Of a stretch of 64,000 nucleotides of DNA, positions 40,746-50,449 are shown in pieces. The DNA comes from Saccharomycopsis crataegensis (taxonomy: Eukaryota; Ascomycota; Saccharomycetes; Ascoideales; Saccharomycopsidaceae). The position numbers and the translations under genes are program-made. The DNA lies in the NCBI RefSeq assembly GCF_037102585.1, contig NW_027043838.1:992001-1056000 (forward strand). The letters run 5' to 3'. The notes beneath the pieces are model-generated. The model made no database searches and was not told the DNA's origin. It saw nothing but the letters and a program-made list of their open reading frames with translations. Within the stretch, counting starts at the first letter, position 1. Every line of letters begins with the position of its first letter.

Positions 40746-42160
40746 CTATTGAAAACCCTGACAAAATGACTCATATTTCTGAAGATGAGGAGGAAGATTC
40801 TATTCTTGAAAGCCCAAGAAAAAGAAGTTTCCAATTGGATATTATTGAAGAGCAGGACAACGAGGAAAATGAAATTGAATACTTGGTTGAATTGAAAGAT
40901 AATGACGACGATACCCATGAGAAAATTGAACCCTCTGCGAAATTTTCCACAGGTGGAATTCTGGGTGTCATCAATAAATTAGAAATCAATGAATCGACTC
41001 AAGAAATTTTAACCCTTTCTTCTAATTTGGTCAAAGTTTCTTCCATCAAGGATGGAAAATTGGCGTTAATTGACGAAAATTTGCCAACATTAAAACTTCG
41101 GGCCGGAAAAGCCATCTTAAGGTGGATAGATGACAATCATTTCTTGTTGTTCAATGATTTTGAGCCATATGTGGTGAAGTTTTATCATAAGAAAACTCTC
41201 GCAGAGGTTAAAAGAATCAATGTCCTAAATGATTTGAAAACTGAACAATCCAAAAGTAAAACCCTGTCTGATGGGAATGATAGTGATGATGATGACGACG
41301 ACGATGCATTATTGCCGCTCAGAGATACCACAATTTTGGGTCTTGATTATGATTTCAAAACAAAGGGTTTGCTTATCAATTGCAACAAATTTTTCTACGT
41401 TTATGATGTCAGTTCAATTGAAGACGTTAAATTGATTGGATATGATTCGTTGGTGGATCAACCAGGATCATTTTTCACCATCAAGCTTGGTAAATTTATT
41501 GGTAAAGATGAAATTCTAATCTTGTCTCATAATGGTATCCTCAAAAGAATTGGAATCAATAGACTTACAAAGGGAGACGATCTTGAACAAATAATTTTTA
41601 CAATTAACGATTTACCAAGCCACAAATCGATCAAATTCACTAATTTTTTTGCCATACATGATAAGAATGGTGGCAACCGATCAAAGGAAACCAAGTATGA
41701 TCACCAATTGATTTTTGTTTTTGAAAATGTCGCTAAATCCCAAACCATATACAGGCTCTTTGACTTGAGCATCAATAAATTGATTGATGATTCTGCAGTT
41801 ATTGTTCAGCGGGAATCGAGGAAATCGCTTCGAAGCCCAAAGCTTAGTGAAGCAAAACTCAATCAAGACCCAAATATTCAAAATCAAATCAAACCGTTCT
41901 ATGATTCTTCAAAGTTAAAGGATTCTGACTCTACAACGCTTTATATTTTGGAAAATTCTAATGATTTGCCATCAGAATTGAATTTCATCGATTTCAACAA
42001 GCGGGAATTGGTGGCAAAAGTGAATTATTATGATACCGATGATGTGGTTCCGGAAAAAGATGAGCGGTACAATAATGAGGAGTTGAACTTGTCTTGGTAC
42101 AGTGGTGATGAGTTGTTTATTTTTGGTAATGATTCTACGATAAGGAAATTCTTGGTGTAA
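39275..42160 (+). CDS. FAR8: Striatin-like protein, FAR8/STRIPAK subunit
   Basis: The N-terminus after the ATG at 39275 reads TEYTLPGIMNYLQSEFTQIE, then MKFKIAKLEGVKNGLN. This is the striatin N-terminal domain and coiled coil (about residues 4-110). The centre is Gln/Asn-rich and very acidic, with an Asp-coded GAT array (about 460-490). The C-terminal 350 residues look beta-rich (LRWIDDNHFLLFNDFE, LSWYSGDELFIFGNDSTIRKF), in keeping with a degenerate WD40 propeller. Striatins scaffold PP2A in STRIPAK; yeast Far8 acts in pheromone arrest and TORC2 antagonism. Length from this start is 961 residues, longer than S. cerevisiae Far8 (523). The upstream ATG at 39152 is less likely because the domain normally lies at the extreme N-terminus. 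Confidence 0.8.
40657..40742 (+). repeat. GAT tract coding poly-Asp in FAR8
   Basis: Two runs of GAT codons separated by a short Lys/Glu segment give two Asp stretches within the acidic centre of the striatin-like protein. Confidence 0.9.
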
Positions 42161-43232
<1,072 letters not shown>

Positions 43233-44242
43233 GCTTTTGTACTTTCTCCTTTACTCGACATTGATTGTTAGGATACAAGATTACAAAAAAAAAAGAGACA
43301 AAGTTCTTTTCTCTAATTCTATTTCATTACTACCACTAATGTGAAAAACGATAATGATTTTTCTTTATTATTCAAGGTTAATTTATTTTATTTTATTTTA
43401 TTTTATTTATTTTCTTAACAGGAAACAAAAATTTTATTGCTATTTGTGCTTTCTAGTGTAAAATGATTAAATTGAGATTCTTCTCTACAACAAGAAATAG
43501 GTTTCTTTATCGATGCGCATCAAACTGCATTGAGATAAACGAACCACTGGAATTTTAATGTGCTGCAAAAATAAAAAGACTATTTTGGAACTTGGTACCC
43601 TACGTGGTTGAGAGCTCCCATTTGCAATATGGCTTATATTAATTCAATGGAATGTTAAGCCCGCTTGATTAGTTGCCCTATACCAAAATGGATAGTTTCG
43701 CGTAAATTTTATCCTAATTTCCTTTTATAAAGACACTTCCCATTGGAGTCCCCAGTGTGGCGTCAATGGCTTTTTTCTTTTGATACACTCTTAGGCTATG
43801 TATCACCAGATCATACACACTTCTGCTGAATTATTTTCAGCCCTGTGTTTAAAAAGTGTTATCCATTTCACTAATACCATTATCATTAATAGTGATTGTG
43901 ATATTGCTGGCGTATTATTATTATTTACATAGCCCAAGGATGACAAATAAGATAAGATATCGAATTCATTTTTTTTGAAACAAAGAAAAATAAAGTATAT
44001 ATTCTTCTAAACAAAAAGACAAAACCTTTCTCATTGATCGATTTGATTATTTTATGAATCATTTGAAATTTTTTGGATATTGCCAATAGAGAGGAAAAGC
44101 CGCTCCTAGAAAATAGAAGAACAAAAAGAAAAGAAAACCAAGCAGGAAGATGGTGCTCAGTGCATCATTACCAAACATATTAATTCAAATCGCACGATTT
44201 GAATAATCTAGCATCTTTTGGATACCAGATTTCAGAGCATCT
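43233..44242. other. Gene-poor region downstream of ADK1
   Basis: AT-rich, with (TTTTA)n at about 43384-43412. A 44-codon ORF starting at 43798 has no recognisable feature. No RNA gene is supported. Confidence 0.5.
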
Positions 44243-44353
44243 TTAACAGTCACAGGAACAGTTGCAAGAACAAGAAGCACATGAAGAACATTGGCAAGGT
44301 CCAGCAGCAGCACAGGCACATTGTTTAGAAGATGGGCAGGAGCAGGAAGACAT
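44243..44353 (-). CDS. Small metallothionein, 36 residues with 12 cysteines
   Basis: Reading leftward from an ATG at 44353, 36 codons run to TAA. The product is MSSCSCPSSKQCACAAAGPC followed by a tail of alternating Cys and small residues. Cysteines are at 4, 6, 12, 14, 20, 22, 25, 28, 30, 32, 34 and 36: one third of the protein, mostly in C-x-C pairs. There is no aromatic residue. This is the classic composition of fungal metallothioneins, which bind Cu(I), Zn or Cd in thiolate clusters in the cytosol and protect against metal excess. It stands alone in a gene-poor stretch, with a TATA element about 110 bp upstream and a GCTG-rich upstream region. Family type cannot be fixed by eye; other small Cys-rich proteins are unlikely given the C-x-C spacing. 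Confidence 0.85.
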   Translation of the reverse strand: MSSCSCPSSKQCACAAAGPCQCSSCASCSCNCSCDC

Positions 44354-44464
44354 TATAGCAGTAATGATTAGCAGAAGTTTTTATTATTAATATTATTTGA
44401 TTGTAATATTTATTTTGAAAATAATTTTATTCTTTTTATTGGAATTATTGACGATAAGTTGGCC

Positions 44465-44473
44465 TTTTTTATA
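44465..44473 (-). promoter_or_regulatory. TATA box of the metallothionein gene
   Basis: On the minus strand the sequence reads TATAAAAAA, about 112-120 bp upstream of the metallothionein ATG. It fits TATAWAWR, as expected for an inducible stress gene. Confidence 0.6.
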
Positions 44474-44571
44474 ATGATATTTTGCGTTCTTTTCGCGTTC
44501 ACCTGTGGTGTTCTGCAGTGCAGCAGAAAGCTCTCAAACTTCTCGAATCATCCATTAGTCTCTAGCCACGC

Positions 44572-44595
44572 ACGGCTGATATATATACCAGCCGT
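44572..44595. promoter_or_regulatory. 24-bp inverted repeat enclosing an AT core upstream of the metallothionein gene
   Basis: ACGGCTG and CAGCCGT arms face each other around a TATATATA-type core; 11 of 12 base pairs are symmetrical. On the minus strand CTACGGCTGG fits the copper-fist element HTHNNGCTGD (Ace1/Amt1). A further GCTG motif on the minus strand lies near 44522. Confidence 0.5.
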
Positions 44596-44714
44596 AGCAA
44601 GAAAAAGAAACAATGACTATTAGATTAAAAAATGAAAAGAAGAAGAAGAAGGTCAAAAGTTCCTTTGTTTGTAAATTCTCAGAATACTCCGAGTAGGTGA
44701 TAGTAAAATATTCC

Positions 44715-44770
44715 CCGTGCTATTATTAATCGAATAGCCACACAGAAGATTACTAACTATAATAGCACGG
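44715..44770. repeat. Perfect 12-bp inverted repeat (hairpin) with 32-nt loop
   Basis: CCGTGCTATTAT at 44715-44726 pairs with ATAATAGCACGG at 44759-44770. The loop contains a TACTAAC sequence (44751-44757) just before the second arm. Confidence 0.85.
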
Positions 44771-46056
44771 ATGATACTTGAATTATAAATAAATTAGTAT
44801 TGTTACAAGTGCAGTGAAAAAAATATAAAAGAATAGCACCAAAATTGCCATCAAAATTGTAATTGCACGCAAATAACAAAGCTATTTTTCAGAGTATAAA
44901 AAATGAGAGATGTAGATGTAGTGTAAAAGTAGACCAATGGTCTGTGTTTTGGCTAACAGGTAAGCCAGAATTGATACCTCTTCTAGAGTCCTGCAATATT
45001 TAACTTGATTTTTTTAGGATGATGTAGAGGTAATGGACAGTTTAGCACCTCTTTAAATAAATAATAGGTGTAGATTAATAATAACAAGATAGGAAAATGA
45101 GATGAAGAATATTATGAGGAATAAAATAAGGAATAAGTGAATTAGATAAGAGATCAGAAGAGTTCCCTTTCAGGTTTCTTGAACGTGCCAGGATATTCTA
45201 TTACTTTCTATCATCTTCTTTCATCTTTTATTATCTTTTAGAGCTATCCAATAGTTCTAAGAGAAGATCGAACTACTTAAATAGAGCGGTCTTTCTTGTT
45301 TTTCCATTTTATTATTTTTATTTGAGAGGACACGCTTAAACCTTTACACAGTATTTATGTTTACTTTAAAAATTTATTTTATTTTATTCATTATAACCAT
45401 TAGTAGACCGAATTATAATTCAAGACTCTCAATCCGTCGATTAACATGAGATTAAGCTTATATTACACAATACATGCTGGTATAAGTTACAAGCCCAAAT
45501 CCCAAAAATATACATATACCTAGATTCATTCAATGGAATAAAATCAAAAGAAATTTAAGCCTTTAAAAAGATTGGAAGCATTAGCATCCCAATTGAGGAG
45601 AGTACCGATGTGTTGTTAAGAAAATTATGTCGTTATATAAGACCATGCATGGTGGGAGAAGCGGCCCCGAAAACCATTACCGAGCCCATTGGGATGCGGG
45701 AATACGAGAGGTGGAAAAAGCGGGACGTCCACGCCATGAGGATTCATGTGCGAACGGCAGAAAGCGCTCAACTTTACACAAACAACAGACTAGAACAAAG
45801 AAAAAAAATATTAACATTTAGCGAAATAGCAGTATAATATAACAAAACAGGCTAGGCAATTGGAGACACATATATATACATGACAAATTAGAAATCCCAA
45901 AAAACAATAACCATGCAAAATAGATGTGTAGATAGATGGATTACACAATTTAGCAAAAACAAAAAAACTCGCTAACCCTTAAATAATATAGTACAATATT
46001 TGGCAACGCCGACCAATTTCGAATGAAAGAAATTAATAATATGCAAACTGAACGGA

Positions 46057-46623
46057 TCAATATCCGAGATATTCCTCCTCGAACCTCAACATTTCGCGAT
46101 TCAACTGCTTGCTCAACAAATCGGAATGGATTAATTGGTTCTCTGTTAGCATAGTATAATCTTCGTCAGCGGTACTATTAGTGGATTCTCGAGTCATACC
46201 CACAGCGCCAGGGGAGTAGAAATAGTGAGGGCTCAGTACATCTTCGTCGTCATGTAAACTTTGGATATCACTATCGTAGTCATCAATGTTATCTCTGGTG
46301 TAGTCTCCGAAATAGTTAGCTGCCGAGACTATATCATGGTCGAAATCGTCTGGGCTCATTAATGTCAATGATCTGTTATCATCCTTGTCTTCTTCGTAAA
46401 CTCTTCCGCCATTGTAGAATTGGTTGGCAGTTTCGTGGATCATAGATTCATCGATGGATGAAACATATGATTCAAAGCTAATTACCGACTCATCGTCATG
46501 ATGACTCGTGTTGAAGATCAATGGGGCAGAATAGGTGTATTCCATTGATCCTTGTTCCGAAGCATCCGCCGACTGTTTTTCATCGTCGACATCATTTTGG
46601 GAGGCATCCGAGCCGATCGAGCC

Positions 46624-46656
<33 letters not shown>

Positions 46657-46860
46657 GGAGTTATTAGACTTGGAGCGACAAAGAGACAACTTTGACCATT
46701 TTTGTTTCAATATACAGGAAATTGCAAACTTCTTTCCTTTCTTTGGTGAGCGCACTTCCGATGGAGTATCGAAAGTTATTGAGCCAGTGGACGTGTTGAT
46801 GTAGTAGTCCGTCTTCAACTGGTGATCGTATTGTTTTTTCCAGGATATAACAGTGGACAT
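46057..46860 (-). CDS. Protein with degenerate N-terminal WW-like domain
   Basis: The 267-residue protein opens ISWKKQYDHQLKTDYYINTS, then TGSITFDTP. This matches the WW layout (first Trp, YY-x-N, TG, closing Pro), except that the second signature Trp is Phe. The next 40 residues are basic with a Cys (ILKQKWSKLSLCRSKS). A poly-Asn run coded by ATT/AAT repeats follows, then an acidic Asp/Ser/Tyr-rich region. The C-terminal helix is SDLLSKQLNREMLRFEEEY. A role in binding proline-rich partners is possible. I cannot name an orthologue; S. cerevisiae Wwm1 is similar only in having an N-terminal WW domain and a low-complexity tail. Confidence 0.7.
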
Positions 46861-47101
46861 CTTTCAAGTGAGTTAGATATTGTGTGGTGATGATAATTCC
46901 CGAATATTATTGAGATGATGAAAGGTATATGCCCAAAAGGTAATTAACTGGCAGTTGTTTTGTTGTTTGGAACCCAACGGGAAGTTTGTGTATATTTATA
47001 ATTGTCGGAGATGACAAATTGTGCCAAAATTGCAGAAAAAAAGGAAAAGGAAAAAAAAAAAAAAAATTTGCCGAATCCCGCAAACCCTCATTAATTCCGC
47101 C

Positions 47102-47119
47102 GGCCCAAACGTTTGGGCC
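47102..47119. repeat. Perfect 18-bp palindrome GGCCCAAACGTTTGGGCC
   Basis: Each 9-bp arm matches exactly. It lies about 240 bp upstream of the WW-like gene start. Confidence 0.9.
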
Positions 47120-47655
47120 CAACAAACACCACCGGGAGGAGAATATACCCAGCACCATTTGTACAACAGAACAACATTAGTGGTAATTATCTTTTTGGGG
47201 GTATTTTTCTATATATACAGCGGAGATGGTGGTAGTAGGCAATTGCAAAGAGCCCAGGGTCTTTTGCCAATGTAACCATTAAGTAACGATTTCTAATCAT
47301 GGCGGATTTCTAATCTATCCGAAAAGCAAAAAAGCTCTTTTCTTTTCACCGTTAGTGCCGCGCGGTAATAACGGCCCAATTCCAGCAACGTCACCATTAT
47401 CTCCGCGCCAACTATTTTGCAACACCACATTTCCTTAACATTTCTAATAATAATGATAATATTATAATACTAGAAGTGACCGAAAGTATCCATCCATGGC
47501 CAGTTTTCATGATGGTAGATCTGCTTGGTGTGCACAGCATACAGAAAATGTATTTACACTCAACCGTTGCGTGTGTGCGTGCGTGCGTGCGTGCGCTAGT
47601 TTAGCTACCAATGCCCTCATCCCATACATTACCTTGGTGCTACACAGGTACTACT

Positions 47656-47656
<1 letters not shown>

Positions 47657-47700
<44 letters not shown>
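47657..47700 (+). repeat. (ACT)n microsatellite
   Basis: About 14 uninterrupted ACT units, followed by degenerate ACC/ACT units to about 47737. Confidence 0.92.
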
Positions 47701-47950
47701 CACTACTACCACCACCACTACTACTACTATACTACTATCACTTTCTATAAATTAACAATCAATACATAAAACACTAAAAAATAAAAATCAAAAAATCAAA
47801 CAACATTAATAACATATACCAGCCTCAAAATAATCCACGCCACAAATAATACAAAATAATAACATAAATATCAATATCCTGTGCTAAAAATCAAAAGTTC
47901 TCTTCTTTTAAAAAAACAAACAAACAAATAAAAGTAAACTCATTCAATTA

Positions 47951-50449
47951 TCATTTAAAATGTCCCCTTGGGTTGTTCACATCTCCGTTATTCATACTGA
48001 ATCCAATCCCCATCATCTGAAGTTGTTGTGCCGTCATCCCTTGTAATTGGCCTCCCATGTTTGTAAATCGGAAATTTTGTTGTTGAAAATTTCCCGATGG
48101 TTCAAACGGTATAGTGTTTGCCGCATTTCTACTACTCTGAAAATCCGGAGTTTGCGGTGACACATGTGATCCACTGTCAACACCAGATCCACTACTGCTG
48201 CTTGCTAGTGACATTCCGGCACTGTGCTGATTGAATTGTTGTTGGTGTTGCTGAGGAAATCTGATCGTTGGATGTTGCGAATTAATAGGTGAGGGAACAA
48301 TCGGCACAACGTTACGACATGGGCTGCTATTGATAGAACCGTTTGAGCTGGTATCAATATTCTTCATCCCATTTCTACCCATCATCATGTTAACGTTCGT
48401 CATTACAGGCTCCGAAACCCCCGCTCGCCCAATTACAGGAGTCATTCCCATTGGCACATTAATCGAATTATGTAATATAGTCATATGTGAAGGCATATCA
48501 TTGCTAATTCCTTGTTGTACCGGAACCAGGATTAAATTTGGATGTGGTTGGGTAGGAAGCGGTGAAAATTGAGGCGGCAGTTGGAGATGTTGACTATGCT
48601 GTGGATGTGCAAAAGGCTGTGGTTTATGAGATAATATAGTAGGGGCAGAGTTAAACTTTGAGTTTGTAAGCGGTTGCATTGAATTAGCAGAAGATGGTAC
48701 CAGTGGTACAGCTCGTGTTTGGAGTTGCCTCTGGATCTGTGGTGTTTGATCACCAAGTACTTTGCCGCTTCCATAATCAGACACAGAAGTCATACCATTT
48801 CTAATGTTTTCCTTTATGTGCTCACCCTCATCATTAAACTTCATTCTTTCAATCTCCATATTATTGATCATCTTATCCCAGTTCAACGCTTCCACATCTC
48901 TAGATAACCCTTCAGTGATATTTTCTGTTCCGTTGATTGGTATAGGATTTCTGATAATATCACTTATACCACCCATTTTGGGCTCTTCATTGACCACAAC
49001 CACTTTTCCCTTTCGATCTGCAGAATTAAAATTAGGATTAGGCATCCCCTCCAAGTCCGAAGTTTGTATAGCCGTAGTGTCATTGATTTGATCAGCACTG
49101 CTAGGTAGAGTATGTGGTGATATCATTGAGTTGTTGCGATTGGCAAGGGATTTAGGTACCTTTATGCTAACATTAGTTTCGATAGGCCGACCATTATTGT
49201 TTGAAATACCAATACTGTTTGGGATATTAGAAATCGAACTACTTTGAAAAGGATTTTTAGATTTAAACGATATTATCGTAGCAAATTGTTTAGAAACCTT
49301 GATGAACTCTCTCAAATCTTCCAATCCACTTTGCCTATCACCATTATGTAGCATGACGAACCTTTCTATGTTGCTTGCAGTTTGTGAAATATATACTTGA
49401 ACATCTTCTAGGGTTTTAAGATCATCATGAGGGAGCTTTTGAAGCTTTCGTGACGGAGAGACATCATGATTGGAAATGCATTCGAACGAATCAATGAGAA
49501 AAGATACTTTCAGCTGATTAGAATTAAGTTTATAATCATTTTGAGATAATTTTGACTCAAGTCTTAGCAACTGTGATCTCACTTGGTTTTTGAAAGCCAC
49601 ATAGTTGCCGTTTGGACCTGTAGATTTAGGTGACGCTGGTAGAGTGTTTGAAGTGCAATGCTTTGGGGGATCTGCCACCATATGGCTCAAGAAATTCAAA
49701 TTTAAATTACCATTCAATCCATACTCATTTCGAAGCTGGAAATATCGGATAATTAAATCTCTGATCGTGAATTTTGGGTGACTATTGTCACATTTCGCCA
49801 TATTTTTTTGTTGAGGATTTTGATTCCGCTTATTCAAATCAATAATAATACAAGTTTGTTCGAGAATAAATTCCCAGAATGATGAGGTCTGAGCGAATTT
49901 CAATCTCCATTGGATAAATTTTCCAAGTGCCAATAACAATCCGAAATCATAGTTGATGGAGTTGAAATGAGGACTGACTTGGAACCTTGATGTGATTTTA
50001 GAAGGCATTTTATCAAAATTGAAGTTGAAATTGGTAAAGGAATTTTTACCATTTATCGATACATCACCTGATACTAACCCTATGATTCCTGGTTGGATTT
50101 GTGATTGTCTTTGTTGTGATATTACACTATCACTCCCCGGTCGTAATTGCTGGTCATACACAAATGATGAGCTTCTTTTCCTCCAATCAGCACCACCATT
50201 ATTATTATTATTGCCATTATTTCCCAAAGTTATTGTTGTGGATGTTGTGGTGGTGGCTGTTGAAGATGATCCCCTCCCTGTATCAAATTCAAAAGAATCA
50301 TCACTGTCATCGCTGTCACTGTCACTTTCACTATCTCTGCCTTCTGAAGCATCCCTGTCAGCCTCGTTGCCCACAATGCTATCTTGTCGCTGGCGTTTCT
50401 GGGGCTTCCAATTTTTGTTCTTTGTTTTTGAGTTTGAGTCCGTAATCAT
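47951..50449 (-). CDS. Unrecognised Ser/Asn/Gln-rich putative nuclear protein, 832 residues
   Basis: The N-terminus has a basic cluster WKPQKRQRQDS, a likely nuclear signal. A Ser/Asp repeat follows (ESDSDSDDSDDSFEFD, about residues 38-54). A folded-looking helical region covers about residues 155-400 (NYDFGLLLALGKFIQWRLKF, SFWEFILEQTCIIID, FTIRDLIIRYFQLRNEYG, DDLKTLEDVQVYISQTASNI). The C-terminal 400 residues are Pro/Gln/Asn/Ser-rich, like a transcriptional activation or prion-like region. No zinc finger, homeobox or bHLH motif is visible. A fungal transcription regulator is the most natural reading, but I do not recognise the family. Confidence 0.7.
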   Translation of the reverse strand: MITDSNSKTKNKNWKPQKRQRQDSIVGNEADRDASEGRDSESDSDSDDSDDSFEFDTGRGSSSTATTTTSTTITLGNNGNNNNNGGADWRKRSSSFVYDQQLRPGSDSVISQQRQSQIQPGIIGLVSGDVSINGKNSFTNFNFNFDKMPSKITSRFQVSPHFNSINYDFGLLLALGKFIQWRLKFAQTSSFWEFILEQTCIIIDLNKRNQNPQQKNMAKCDNSHPKFTIRDLIIRYFQLRNEYGLNGNLNLNFLSHMVADPPKHCTSNTLPASPKSTGPNGNYVAFKNQVRSQLLRLESKLSQNDYKLNSNQLKVSFLIDSFECISNHDVSPSRKLQKLPHDDLKTLEDVQVYISQTASNIERFVMLHNGDRQSGLEDLREFIKVSKQFATIISFKSKNPFQSSSISNIPNSIGISNNNGRPIETNVSIKVPKSLANRNNSMISPHTLPSSADQINDTTAIQTSDLEGMPNPNFNSADRKGKVVVVNEEPKMGGISDIIRNPIPINGTENITEGLSRDVEALNWDKMINNMEIERMKFNDEGEHIKENIRNGMTSVSDYGSGKVLGDQTPQIQRQLQTRAVPLVPSSANSMQPLTNSKFNSAPTILSHKPQPFAHPQHSQHLQLPPQFSPLPTQPHPNLILVPVQQGISNDMPSHMTILHNSINVPMGMTPVIGRAGVSEPVMTNVNMMMGRNGMKNIDTSSNGSINSSPCRNVVPIVPSPINSQHPTIRFPQQHQQQFNQHSAGMSLASSSSGSGVDSGSHVSPQTPDFQSSRNAANTIPFEPSGNFQQQNFRFTNMGGQLQGMTAQQLQMMGIGFSMNNGDVNNPRGHFK

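Larger units (their letters stand above)
44354..46056. other. Metallothionein upstream region and gene-poor DNA to the WW-like gene
   Basis: Beyond the metallothionein promoter it holds a perfect 12-bp stem hairpin (44715-44770). AT-rich DNA follows, then a block of about 56% GC at 45661-45780 in otherwise 25-30% GC surroundings. Two ORFs of 75 and 64 codons overlap in different frames across that block. Neither has recognisable features, so a structured RNA is as likely as a protein. Confidence 0.5.
46861..47950. promoter_or_regulatory. Intergenic region with palindrome, alternating Pu-Py tract and ACT repeat
   Basis: Left part: promoter of the WW-like gene, with an A-tract (47053-47066), an 18-bp perfect palindrome (47102-47119) and CCGCGCGG near 47358. 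Right part: a (GTGC)n alternating tract (47568-47596) and an (ACT)n array (47657-47700). A-rich 3' flank of the next gene follows. ORFs here are repeat-coded and not supported. Confidence 0.6.

Noticed and set aside
44751-44757. TACTAAC as an intron branch point
   Set aside because: No GTATGT or similar 5' splice site at a sensible distance and no flanking coding exons; it lies in the loop of a hairpin.
47496-47750. 84-codon Leu-rich ORF
   Set aside because: Most of it is translation of the (GTGC)n and (ACT)n microsatellites.
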